From Carya illinoinensis (taxonomy: Eukaryota > Streptophyta > Magnoliopsida > Fagales > Juglandaceae), in assembly GCF_018687715.1 (NCBI RefSeq), contig NC_056755.1, positions 22,456,001-22,520,000 of the forward strand: a stretch of DNA of 64,000 bases. Direction: 5' to 3'. This document shows, piece after piece, positions 12,061 through 22,979 of this stretch (within the stretch, counting starts at the first letter, position 1; each line of letters opens with the position of its first letter). The notes beneath the pieces are model-generated. The model was not told where the DNA came from, did not search any database, and was given only the letters and a program-made list of their open reading frames with translations. Position numbers and translations under genes: made by a program.

Positions 12061-12883
12061 ATACTAATGGCAAGCAACAGCGGAAGAAAATGATCCTGAC
12101 CCTAGACAGGCCAAAGTAGTGGAGCAGCTCCTTCTCAGCCGGCCATGAGGCCTATACTAGTTGAGCGAGAGATCATTCTGGATAACTTCCGCAATCTTAC
12201 TTGGGAGGGATGGAGCATTGATTGAGCTGAAATATTACATATTTTAGCTAATTAAAACCAATGTATTTTAAATTCAACATGACATTATTATTGGTTTTAA
12301 ATGGAAAAATGGTTAAAGTGAATAAATCAAAGTTGTGATTTTAATTAATTAAAAGCATGAATTTCTGCTTGAATTCTACCAACTATTGATTACTGTGCAT
12401 TCTAGTCCATAATTTTTCTTGCTTTCTATTATCATTTGTGTTTGTACCATTATTCTCCTTGTTGCTCTGTCTCTCTCTCTCTCCCCCAACTGCAAATACT
12501 TCTTTGGAAGCTACAAAGTGAGGGAGACGTGCAGAGAGAGAGACATGGGTTTGTTAGATGATGTATGAAAAATCTCTCTATTTGTTTTTTCTTCAATGGA
12601 AGTACAAGGAAATATCTGACTTAACCAGGTAATTTCTAGGTGGATTTTTGCTTTGTTTTCTTGGGGGTCATAAGATGTCTTTATTTTCCAGCAAGGATAA
12701 GTATATGGCAAAACCTATTAATGAACTTGACTTATCCAATTGTGAGCGCTGCACTCCCAGTTACCGTCTGCTGCCAAAGATTTATTCGATACCTTCAGTT
12801 AGCCATAGAACAGAGCTTGGTTCCAAAGTATTGAATGATCATTGGGTATCTGTCACATCAGGAAGTGAGGATTACTCTTTTAA

Positions 12884-13170
12884 ACACATGCAGCACATGG
12901 ACAGCACTCAAACAAACCATGCACATGCAGACAGCAAGCAGCAGGAGAAGAAATGCAGAAGCTCACACATGCAGATCACTTGGATCACACATGCAGATCA
13001 CTCGGAAGTCGGATGTGCAGCAGCTGCTGCAGCAAGGAAAAAATCACACATGCAGAAAAACAGATGCAGCACATGGACAGCAAAAGAAATGAACATGCTT
13101 TGACAGCCAATCACACATGCAGCATCATTCGGACAGCACACAGCTGGACCCACAGCAGCTCACACATGCA
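12884..13170 (+). repeat. Repeated CACATGCAG motif in LTR U3
   Basis: ACATGCAG preceded by C occurs seven times, at about 12885, 12923, 12965, 12989, 13046, 13111 and 13162, mostly as CACACATGCAG. CATGCA is the core of the plant RY element. The cluster lies directly upstream of the TATA-like box at 13201, the position expected for an LTR enhancer. The regulatory role is inferred. Confidence 0.65.
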
Positions 13171-13200
13171 GACCACTCGGACGTGCAGCTGGAGATCAGC

Positions 13201-13209
13201 TATTTATAG
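13201..13209 (+). promoter_or_regulatory. TATA-like box of the solo LTR
   Basis: TATTTATAG within a locally GC-richer context, just downstream of the repeated CATGCAG cluster. Candidate core promoter. Confidence 0.5.
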
Positions 13210-13430
13210 CTGGTAGCAGCAGCAGCAGAAGGCAGTTTTAGTTTTTGACTTGTTTTATTTTCATTTAGAAGCTAGCAGCAGCAGCACGGAGAGAGTTGCA
13301 GTTTTTGTTTACTTATTTTCCTTCCGTTTAGAAGCTAGCAGTAGCAGCACGACAGTTTTTCTTTTGGACTTATTTTTCTTTTTGTTTAGAAGAAGCAGCA
13401 GCAGCAGTCTTTAGTTTTTCTTTTCCTTTC
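13210..13430 (+). repeat. About 60-bp tandem repeat with AGCAGCAGC core
   Basis: Four diverged units begin near 13211, 13271, 13334 and 13391. Each has a (AGC)n block followed by 'agtttt' and T-rich sequence. They lie in the transcribed part of the LTR. Confidence 0.7.
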
Positions 13431-15348
13431 GTATAGACGGAAGGCAGCTTCTTTCATTTTTGGATTGTTTTACGTCCACTTTTTCAGTTTTCAGTCGGCT
13501 GGTTATTTTTATTTTCTTTTCCTGCGTTTTTCCAGATTTTGGAATTTTTAGCTAAGTTTCATGTTTATTTTGCTTTTACGTTTACGTTTTGCAGACCAAG
13601 AGCTGTTCGGCGCATAGTTATTTATTTTCTTTCCAGTTTTACGCTCGGTTGGGCACATTTTATTTGTATCTCGTGTTTAGTCCTACTTTATGTTGGTAGA
13701 CGGTGGCACTTTCTCGGGCTTTTGAGTTTTTTTTTTTCTCTCTTCGTTTCTTTTCCATTTTTTTTATTCAGCACTCAGTTTTTTTTATAGCTTTGCTTAG
13801 ATATATTTTTATTGTTAAAAATATCATGTGTAGCTAATTCTTTTTAAGCTTGGATTGTGGAATGGGACGTGATTTGTTTTAGATTTTTAATTTATTGCAA
13901 GAAGGGTTTGGTAGAGAGCTTTTGTTTTTGTTTTAGTTGGGTAATTTAATTGTTGTTTACTTATTTCATGTTATTTATTTTTATTGTTTCATTAAGCTTT
14001 CATTTTAATAGTGATTACAATTGTTATGGTTTAATTTGAAAATTTGTGATTTGGATACAATGATAAACCCTAGAATATTGGTTTTATACATTTTCAATTT
14101 TCAATACATGTTTTGTCAATTATTTTCTAATCTAGTTTAGTTCTTAATTTAGTTTTATTAATCTCTGAATTTAATCTGTTAGTCATTTACATTCCAATCC
14201 GACAATCAAACATCTAAAAATATGAATCTAGTCCATGACTAGTAACCTCTTCCATCCATTGTACAAATCATCCTCTTATTTTCTTTTTGTGAAGTTTTTC
14301 ACATTTTTCAACAAGTTTAATTTTAAGTAACTTTCCCTGAGAAGACGATCTAGGAATTTATTCCTAATTATTACACGACATCCTCCTGCACTTGGGATAG
14401 CATCAGTGCTACTCATTTTTGAGTGAGTCAAGCATACATGACATCATCACCGATCATGGATGGACACCAATCTGTCAGCAGAGGGGCACAATATATCCTG
14501 AGATGGTTCAATGAGTTTTACCGTGCCATGGGAAAGCAGTTTGGTGATGATTTGTGCTACAACTTAGTAGTCCGGGGAGTGAGTATTATCTTCCTTCCGC
14601 ACGTTATTGTTGAGTTTCTTGATCTGTGGTGATAGCTCGATGCATATTCTGTAGCAGCAGCGGCAGCGACAGCATTGAGAGCAGTGACTGCACCATCTGA
14701 TGCGGACACACCAACCGTATCCTCATCGCAAGCGTCGAGTGTAGAGACAGCTGAGTTGGATGCTGGCTTGGATGATAGTGAGAGTAGTGATAAGGTACCT
14801 GTTGACAATCTCACAGATGATAGGTTCGTGAGCTAGTGGGAGACCCTTCGACTCCTCCATATGATGGCAGTAAAGTGATTCGATAAGCCGACTTTATAGC
14901 ATTTTTCAAAATTCTTAATTTGATTTTTGGGTATAACATTGATCCCAAAAAGTACAAGACTAATTTCGGGATTGAGTGGGCTAGATTTTTATTACGGATA
15001 GTACAGGAGGAGCCGATTGATCTTGCATTGTATTTCTTCCTCAGCATTCAAACAGAGTCATGTTATTCGGGTGGAGGTAGTTTACCATTTGTACTACTGA
15101 TATCTAACCTCCTACTCCAATTGAAGATTACATTGACTTCGAGTAAGTGGAGGTCACCACAAATGGGGCCCGTTAACAATATCACAATCAGCAAGAGCAA
15201 AGGTCACTTGTCGAAGACTCATGCAGTACAAGATTTGCCCCCACCTACTAATCCAGCTTCTACTGATGCTGCCCGTGTTGAGAGACAGACTGCTGGGGCT
15301 ACTTTAGATGAGGTACGAGCTCTATTGGCAGAGCATGCCAAATTATAA

Positions 15349-16086
15349 AGCAGGAGTTCATTGAGCCCATCATGGAGAAACTTAAGGACCTGGATGGATG
15401 CTTATATACTTTATAGAAGGATTTTGATTTACTTAACAAATAGATATTGTTAGTTATGATTTTACTTTTTTTATATTGTATAGAATGTCTAACTCCTTTT
15501 AGGATGTAATTAATGTAAAGTTGTCATTTTTAGTGTTTGCTAGTCTTTTTATTATTAATTATATTTTCTTTTCATTATACTTAATGTTCACGATAATAGA
15601 AAAAATGATACTATCTATAAAGTAATATTTATTTAACTAAAATATTTTTAAATTAATTACATAAAGTTAATTTATGAATTCGTAAATATTTTAATTCATT
15701 GTAAATCATAATACATAATATATAGACATTTTTATTTATTTTGAAAATGATATCAAATTAATAGAAAAAATATGTATAATTACAATTTTAACAATATATT
15801 ATTACAATTAAATAATCCTATTCGAACAATGTAATAACCATTTGAACATATTATATTGCATTCGAATAGACTAATTTTCTATTCGAATTAAATTTTATTA
15901 GTTCAAACGGTTTAGACTTTTGGAGACAATCTAATTTATTCCAAAATCTCTAGTTCGAACTAATATATATCCATTTGAACGGATTTATAAGGTTTTCCAT
16001 GTTTTGAAACGAAAAAATATTTTTATCGATGAAATAAATTTTGTCCCTAACAAATTTCATCCCTAAAAATCAAATTTGTTGTAGTG
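15349..16086 (-). mobile_element. CACTA transposon terminus and subterminal region
   Basis: On the minus strand, 16086 leftward reads CACTACAACAAATTTG, the standard start of a plant CACTA element, followed by 'ttagggatgaaatttgttaggga', typical of these ends. TTCGAA-type motifs cluster at about 15815-16010. The matching terminus is not in the window and probably lies beyond position 1. At the equivalent site in duplication copy B (48651) this element is absent, so it inserted into copy A there, next to TTA. No gene between 15349 and 16086. Confidence 0.75.
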
Positions 16087-16140
16087 TTATGATTTTCTCT
16101 AATATTTATGTGACATTAGCAAAACATGGATCTCATGTAT

Positions 16141-16388
16141 TTTTTTTTTTTAATTAAAGAGTCGGTAACCACATTTCCAATAGTGGCCTCATCCCAAGTT
16201 TATTAAAAACCCTCATTTGTGGCGAAGGAATACACTGGAACAAGAAAAACGAACGAGAGGTTACATAAATAACATAAACAAAACACTCCCAACACAAACC
16301 ACCCAAACAGAACATAAACACCTCTAAACACACCTAAGAACCACTAAACAAGTGTAGAGAAAAAACCTCTAAGCCTGCCTAGGTTTAT
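16141..16388 (-). mobile_element. 5'-truncated LINE 3' end with target duplication
   Basis: On the minus strand the sequence ends with 'taataaacttgggatgagg' and an A-rich tail (poly-T at 16141-16150 on plus), a typical plant L1-type LINE 3' end. It is flanked by a 12-bp direct repeat, GATCTCATGTAT (16129-16140 and 16389-16400). No coding part is left. It is also present in copy B. Confidence 0.75.
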
Positions 16389-16880
16389 GATCTCATGTAT
16401 ACATCATAATTTGTAATAACAATAGTCACACATACTATTAAATCTTCCTTTCTCTAATTTAAATCAAAATATGTTAAAGTGGTACTACTTACCTATCATC
16501 TTAATAATATGCTGACGTCAACAAAATGTGAATGTCACATGAACATCATAACTTGTAATCACAAATCATTGCGCATACTATTAAATTTTATTTTCTCTGA
16601 TTCAAATCGAAATATGTTAAAGTGGTACTACCCATCATCTTAATAATATGCTGACATCAACAAAATGTGAACGTCATGCGTACATCATAACTTGTAATAA
16701 TAACAAATCATTACGCATACTATTAAATTTTCTTTTCTCTAATTCAAATCGAAATACGTTAAAGTGGTACCCTCCATCGTCTTAATAATATCTAGATGTC
16801 AATATGACATCCACAAAACGAGGATGTCACGTGTATATCATAACTTGTAATTACAAATTGTTATACATACTATTTAATTT
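16389..16880 (+). repeat. About 140-bp tandem repeat, three and a half units
   Basis: Units share 'catcataacttgtaat', 'aaatatgttaaagtggtac' and 'taataatatgctgacatca'. The 'gctgac' landmark falls at 16511 and 16650, with the degenerate third at about 16791. The array is also present in copy B (48951-49440). Confidence 0.8.
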
Positions 16881-17790
16881 TCTTATAATTCATAAAAAAG
16901 ATCAATTTTTAAAAAGAAAATTCTAGAATGTGGACAAACGCTAATGATAATGGGCATAAGTCATCTAACTCATAAAATTCATGGAAAATTTTGTTTAGCA
17001 CTAATAGTCAACCTGTTTGCTAACATGTAGATTGAATATGTTAGAGCATTCTCAATGGCTTATGTATTATACAAGAAATGCAAATTATTTGAATAATTGC
17101 TCAAAAATTTAGGAGTTCCATCCGATTATATAAAAAGACATCTAAAATACAATTTGCTACAGTAACCCACTACATTTAGTCGGGTATTGTTCTTCCTGTA
17201 AACATTTTTTTGTTATTTATATTTTATTTACTCTCTCATTTTCTTTTACTTTGATTTTCACTTTGTAAGCAATTTTTTTTCATCATTTAAAACACATTTT
17301 TTTCATTTTTTTCTAAAAAAATCTTGGAAATATTGTTTTATCTAATTTTTTCATATTTTGATTTAATTTCTAATTTTTATTTGACTTATTTATTCATATT
17401 TTGTGTATAAGACTGAATTATATTACATTGTATATCAAAATATATTATAAATATAAAAAAATATATATGGATTTTGTAAATTTATTGGTAAAAAGATTAT
17501 TTAAATAATATGAAAAAAATAAATAGATTGATCTATGATATATTATAAAAATTAGTATGTAATATAGAAAAATTAAAATTTTTTGAATTATTGGAATGTA
17601 CGGAAGGAACCTTTTTATTATAGAAAAGGTTTAGATACGTTGGAAGCTGTAAATTGGTGGTTTTTTTATCATTTGTCGTAAAGAAAAAAGAAGACAGAAA
17701 AAGTGGACAAAAGCAAAGCCGATTTACGACTTTGAATATTTAATAGTTAACGTACAGGAAAACGTAAACATCAAGGGCAAAATATAAAAT

Positions 17791-18289
17791 TACTGCCAAA
17801 AGCTTAGCATCTTGGAGTTCCGAACCCTACACCGCGCGCAAGCTCTCTACTCGTAAAGCTCTCTACTCATATTATATGGAGATTGTTGTCATAATTTACA
17901 TGTCCAAAACAGTCAAGTTCGTGCGTACAGCTTCCTTTTTTTTTATGTTTCTTTTGTTTTGTCTTTGCTGATCATTCGTTTCCATTTACATGATACACAC
18001 ATCATTCTCATGCGCCCTTTAATTTTTGACTCCTAGCTAGCAATTATGGCTCAAAAAGGACATGGACGTGCAGCATGTGAGACCTGGCAATAATGTCTCT
18101 CCGTTCCTTTATTTCTTCCTAGTTATTAACTGATAGCTGTTTTGATTTCATTGATCAGCAGGTAAATCATGGACATCGATCGTTGTAATTCATATAATTA
18201 CAACCAAATTAGATCATAAGCCGAGACAAATATTGCTTGTCTATATTTCTAGTATGCATCCGGGGATTATCAGTTGTCCAACATATATC
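17791..18289. repeat. Segment inverted relative to copy B
   Basis: This piece matches the reverse complement of 49977-51264, while flanks on both sides match copy B directly. It begins at 'actgccaaaagc' and ends at 'caacatatatc'. Copy A lacks about 0.75 kb found in copy B between 'actcgtaaagc' and 'atattatatggag'. No intact ORF. Confidence 0.85.
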
Positions 18290-18827
18290 ATGGAGATTTG
18301 TATGCATATATATAATTACTACAAAGAATTATATTCGTGAGCCATGTGATATATAATTATATATATGTATATGTATATATATGTATGTATGTAAGGAGAT
18401 CTCTACCCATGATCAGCTATCTTCTTATACGTTCCCTTTAATTAATTTGATATTGTTCGTTTTTTCTTAACAAATATAAAATGGCACCTTTTGATTAACA
18501 TTAATTGAACACGGGGAGTGTTTGCTTGCCCAAAACAAAATGTTAGATAATTTGCATCCATTGAGTATCTTAATTTTGAAAATCTAATTATTAATGTTCG
18601 AAAGGTGATGATCTCTGTTCAAATGACATTTCTACAGCCGAAGAATCCGGAAAAAAATGACTCTTGAGCAAGGAGGTCGTAGCCTAAAAATGTATTAACT
18701 TTTATGTGTAGATCAGAAGTACTTTTGATCCATAGAAGGGCGTGCCCTCGCTCCATTAATGGCTCCCCTAGTCACCCTTTCCACCCGAAATGGTCACAAG
18801 CTTAGGACATTGACTAAGGGATGTTAG

Positions 18828-19160
18828 GAGAATGAGAGGGGATGATAATTTTATGAATAGTAAAAACATAGTTTGTAAATAGTAATGAGATAGGTTGAGT
18901 TAGGTATTTTTTAGGTTTTGGGAAAGGAGGAAGAAAAAATTAAATAAAAAATATTATAAAATTAAAATATTATTAAAATATTATTTTTATTTTGGGATAT
19001 GAAAAAGTTGAATTATTTTTTTTTAATTTAGAAATTTAAAAAAGTTGTAATGATTAGTTTGAAAAAGTAGTAATGATTAGTTTGAATTAAAGTAAACATT
19101 TTAATGATGTTTGGGAAGAAAATGAGATGAGATAAGATGAAAATTATTTTCAAACATCCT
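18828..19160. mobile_element. MITE-like element, copy A
   Basis: About 333 bp, starting GGGATGTTAGGAGAATGAGA and ending CATCTCATTTTC-type sequence in inverted form ('ttttcaaacatcct'). The interior is AT-rich with 'aaaaagttgaatt' phrases. It is non-coding, and the same element lies at 51769-52110. The ends form an imperfect terminal inverted repeat. Confidence 0.6.
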
Positions 19161-19472
19161 CTCGAGAGAGTACTCAGGCATTGTACCCCACAAAATTGGT
19201 CCATTGTCATCTCGATTAAATTGATGTGTACCTTAGGTTTCCCCTCCTTTCAAATATGGAAAGTTAAATATTTAATTGAATTGAAGAAGTTGCCACATTA
19301 GGTAAAATGTCATCTCATGCCTTTCCTAGTCTTCAGTAGAATCATGAATATAAATGTAAGAGTTTAACTAATTATGATATTTACAACAACTTATTATAAT
19401 GACTTTTGTCCTGCCTTGCTTGTCCATGATGTTGTCCATTAATTTAATGAGAGAGGAAGTGCTGGTAGGTGG

Positions 19473-19676
19473 TGAGAATATTTGAAATCCTCCTTGCTTT
19501 TGGACGTGAGTTGTATTGCTAGCTTTATATAATTCTTTACAACTTGTTTAACCGTAATTCAAACCAATGGCTGTACAATTAAAAAGGAAACAATATAGAA
19601 ACAAATCTCCTATAATCACGTTGGTCAACTTTGGCATGTATGGTAAGACTGTGATTGAGGAGCGATATTCTCAACA
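19473..19676 (-). repeat. Copia-A 3' LTR
   Basis: On the minus strand it starts TGTTGAGAATATCGC after a purine tract (GCTGGGGGG, plus 19677-19686) and ends TCTCA. It differs from the other Copia-A LTR at roughly 20 positions by eye. Confidence 0.9.
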
Positions 19677-19753
19677 CCCCCCAGCAAGCTAAGCGTCAGA
19701 TTGAATCGGATGTGGAACTTGGAGCAAAAGAACTCAAATAGAGAACGAGGAAC

Positions 19754-21204
19754 TGATTGAACTAAAATATTGCATATTTTTATACATTAAGAACCAATAT
19801 ATTTTATTATATTATTATTTGTTTTATATAAAAAAATGTTAAGATTAATAAATCCAAATTGTGATTTAAATTGATTAATAGTATGATTTATGCTTAATTT
19901 TATAATTTGTGGCTTAATTGGACAAATTTTTTTTACATGCATAACACATCTTGATATTTTATTCTTCATTTTTACTTTTTCTGATTTCTATTTTTTTTGT
20001 TTATATAAATAGATGAATATAAAAAGTCAAAGGAAAAGACATGCATTTTGACTTGAAGCAAAATGCACATGAATACAATCGCTTTTCATTTGAACGGAAG
20101 AGATGCAAAAGATATGGAGCAATTCTTGCTTTTGGATGGGGAACCCACCATGATATTATCCTTACTTTCACTTTGAATGCAAAAGAAATGGAGTAGATTA
20201 TTTCCATTTCACTTGGAGCAACTTTCATGCGGGACCCATAGGAGTCTTTGGGTTTTCAGAATATACACATGCATACGGGACTTTTGACCTAGGACGGAAC
20301 ACTTTTATTTTCTTTGCGCCGCACACTTATATTTTCTTTGGGGCATTCAATTCAAGCTGCTTACCTTCTTTTCGTTCAGCAAGTTAATTCATGCATTTCA
20401 AGCCGCACATTATTTTCAATCAGCAAGTTAATTCATTCATTCAGCACCATAGCAATATTATTTCTTTGGGCATTAATTGATTCATGCAGCACACATATTT
20501 CTCTTGGACAGATTTTCATTTTCAAGCACACGAGGACAGAGGTGTTTGGGTCTACACTGCAGCGTCGTTCAAGAGCACCTTGAGGGGTCTAATTGCTGCT
20601 ACAGTCCAGCCTCGTCCACTGCTTTCCATCTCTATCACCATTCATTTGGTTACTCTTTTTATTCTCTACTTTCTATTTAATTTCAATTTAAAATTTATGG
20701 AGTACTTTTGATATTTTTGGCTTAAAAGTTTTGGCATTTTATTTGCTGTTCATTTTATTTTATGTCAGTTATTATTTTCTTGTTTCTTTAAGCTTTTATT
20801 AAATATACATTACAATTTCATTTTAGATTGATTAAAGGTTAATTAGAACTTAAATAAAATTAGTTTTATAATTGAATTTTCAGATTAATTAAAATTGTTT
20901 AGCGTAGTTGAGTTCTTTAATTGTTAATTTCAATTTATTAGTCTTTTATATTCCAGTTCGACACTCAAAAAAATTTGAAAGTATAAATCTAGTCTATGAG
21001 TAGTGCCCTTTTTATTTCAGTTGCACTCTTCCATTCATTATACATACCACCACTTTTTCTAGTGAAACTTTTTACCATTTTATACGAGTTTGGATTTAAA
21101 CAGCTTTTCTCGATGAAACGATCTAAGAATTTTATTCATAATTATTACATGACATCATCCTGCACTTGAGATAGCATTTATGCTGCTTATTTTTGAGTGA
21201 GTCA
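19754..21204 (+). repeat. Athila-A 5' LTR
   Basis: Starts TGATTGAACTAAAATATT and ends GAGTGAGTCA. A TATA-like box TATATAAATA lies at about 20002-20011. Over the first 200 bases I count about 20 differences from the 3' LTR, so this is an old insertion. Confidence 0.93.
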
Positions 21205-21210
21205 AGGTTT

Positions 21211-21228
21211 TGGTGCCGTTGCCGGGAT
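21211..21228 (+). other. Athila-A primer-binding site (tRNA-Asp type)
   Basis: TGGTGCCGTTGCCGGGAT, two mismatches from the sequence complementary to the 3' end of plant tRNA-Asp, typical of Athila elements. It lies six bases after the LTR. Confidence 0.85.
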
Positions 21229-21458
21229 AGTTGTCTAATTTAAATTTAAACTTGTTATTTTTTTTTTCACTATCTTATCTTTGATTACACATTTCATATT
21301 TGCCATCTACCACTCAGTTGCTTGAACTGTATTTATGCTATTTAGATTGATGTTTCATGTAATGGGTGAGAAATAGTTCAAATTGGTTACTTGGAGTTAC
21401 ATCGAGCATTGAGAGTAGTATACACAGCTTAGAGATAAATAGCTCTTCTGTATTTTCT

Positions 21459-22970
21459 ATGAGCGAAGACATTGAAATTGAACAAACCATGGCAGCACCA
21501 CATACTCTTAAAGATTATTTGCAACCCACTCGCACCACTACACCTTCATGCATTGTTTTACCTAATGATGCACCTAATTTTTCTACTAAGTATGGCATGA
21601 TGTCAGTGATACCTCAGTTCCACGGGATGGATTCTGAGAGTCCTTACCAGTACTTGATAGACTTTGAGTTGACCTGCACTACTTTTATTACTAGGGCCAT
21701 TACTGATGAATTTATTAGAATTCATTTATTTCCTTTCTCTTTAAAGAATAAAGGGAAGATTTGGTTTAATTTTGAGACATAATTCTATCTCGATCTAGTT
21801 GGTCTGATATGCAGCGAGAATACTTACAAAAATGTTTTCCTTTTCAGAGAACTCAGTTTTTGCAAGAGCAAATCAGTCAATTCAATCAGAAACCTGATCA
21901 GACTTTTCAGGCCAGTTTAAAAAAATTTAAAGATTTAGTAAACATATGTCCATATCATGGTTTTGAATCTTGGACGTTGGTGAGCTATTTTTACACTAGT
22001 CTCACTCCAAAATGCAAGCGGTTTGTCCAGACGATGTGCAAAGGGAAATTCTTTAGCAAGGAACCCAATGAAACATTATTATTTTTTGACTATCTTGCCG
22101 AGAGCGCACAACAATTGAACACTAGTACTGATCAAGTGTCGTTAACAGCACAGGCACTAAGGGCTATTTATGGTGGGGGTAGATATGAGCTTAAGGAGGA
22201 CACTGATGTTCAAGCCTGAATAGCTACATTAACTAGAAGACTGGAGGTCATGGAAATGGAAAAAGTGAAGGCTGTGAAAGTAGTATAGGCATTCTCTATG
22301 TGTGCTGATTTAACCATAAGACCCAGGACTGTCCAATTATGCTAATATTTCAAGAAAGTGGGTCTGAGTAGATGCAACCAGTTAACTAGATTAATAGAGC
22401 ACAAAATAAGCCTTTTTCTAACACATATAATTCGGGGTGGAGGAATCACCCAAATTTCTCATGGATAAATGATCAGCCTGGCGGTTTCCATCATCTTTGT
22501 AGCAAACATTTCATCAAGGTGCCCCTCAGCACCAGTATCCGCCATATCAGAGTTCTCAAGCTCCATCATCTACAAAGAAATCTCTAGACGACAGTATCAC
22601 ACAGATGGCCAATACACTTCAGCAATTCATGCAGATTCAGGCCACCACAAACAATCAGAACACTTAGTTCATAAATGAGTTACATGGTACTATTAATAAG
22701 ATGAGCACAACACTGAGCACTATAGAGGGAGGAAAATTTCCAGCACAGCCTTAGCCTAATCCTCAAGTATACAGGCAACAACAATAGCAAGTGCATAATG
22801 TCTCAGGGAACGTTATTGAGACAGCGAAAGCCGTTCTTACTTTGAGAAGTGGAAAGGAAGTTTCCCAACTTGAGATGACTATGGATAGACAAGTAGTTGC
22901 TTCTAAACCTGAAGATGTAACAGAGACTGATGAAGTTGAGAAAGAAACAGAGGAAGTGAGGCTAGAGTAA
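21459..22970 (+). pseudogene. Athila-A gag
   Basis: The likely start is the ATG at 21459 (MSEDIEIEQ). The first open part ends at 21782, and the reading continues in another frame (21809-22219). This second part has the retrotransposon gag signature: EQISQFNQKPDQTFQASLKK, NICPYHGFESW and FYTSLTPKCKRFVQ. A degenerate glutamine-rich tail follows to about 22970, broken by stops; the equivalent in Athila-B is better kept at 59161-59478. Gag forms the virus-like particle. It is broken by a frameshift and several stops. Confidence 0.8.
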
Positions 22971-22979
22971 AAGAAGCCT

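Larger units (their letters stand above)
12219..14430 (+). mobile_element. Solo Athila-type LTR
   Basis: It begins TGATTGAGCTGAAATATT and ends GAGTGAGTCA, the same termini as the Athila-A LTRs. It is flanked by a perfect 5-bp target duplication, AGCAT (12214-12218 and 14431-14435). No primer-binding site, internal region or second LTR is present, so this is a solo LTR left by recombination between two LTRs. At 2212 bp it is longer than the other Athila LTRs here because of internal repeats (12884-13430). Confidence 0.92.
12066..15348 (+). pseudogene. 'Putative plant transposon protein' (Transposase_32-like), split by a solo LTR
   Basis: The left fragment (about 12066-12218) contains VEREIILDNFRNLTWEGW. 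The right fragment starts after the solo LTR at 14431 and contains the region around FYRAMGKQFGDDL and VVRGVSI (about 14500-14590), then a low-complexity acidic stretch. The C-terminal part (14920-15348) includes IEWARFLLRIVQEEPIDLAL and SGGGSLPFVLLISNLLL. Order and motifs match the plant-only transposon-protein domain (Pfam Transposase_32, from memory). Frameshifts near 14510 and 14820-14900 and several stops mean it is dead even without the insertion. It reads toward the CACTA end at 16086, opposite to the TNP2-like remnant. Whether both belong to one element is unclear. Confidence 0.6.
16087..19472 (+). repeat. Segmental duplication copy A (left flank of Copia-A)
   Basis: This stretch matches 48651-52436 in the same orientation, apart from an inverted inner segment and some indels. 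It starts exactly at the CACTA terminus and runs into the copia LTR at 19473. Shared contents are a LINE tail, about 140-bp repeats and a MITE. 16995-17345 is present here but absent from copy B (near 49551). No gene is recognised. Similarity by eye is high, about 95% in the best parts (for example 18411-18700 against 51366-51660). Confidence 0.92.

Noticed and set aside
12640..13216. Several overlapping plus-strand ORFs in the solo LTR
   Set aside because: They are translations of the CATGCAG repeat array and its flank in all three frames, not genes.
13539..13790. 83-codon plus-strand ORF with many hydrophobic residues
   Set aside because: T-rich sequence inside the transcribed part of the LTR; hydrophobicity follows from base composition.
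16389..16880. CRISPR-like regular repeats
   Set aside because: Units are long (about 140 bp), diverged, contiguous without spacers, and in a plant nuclear context.
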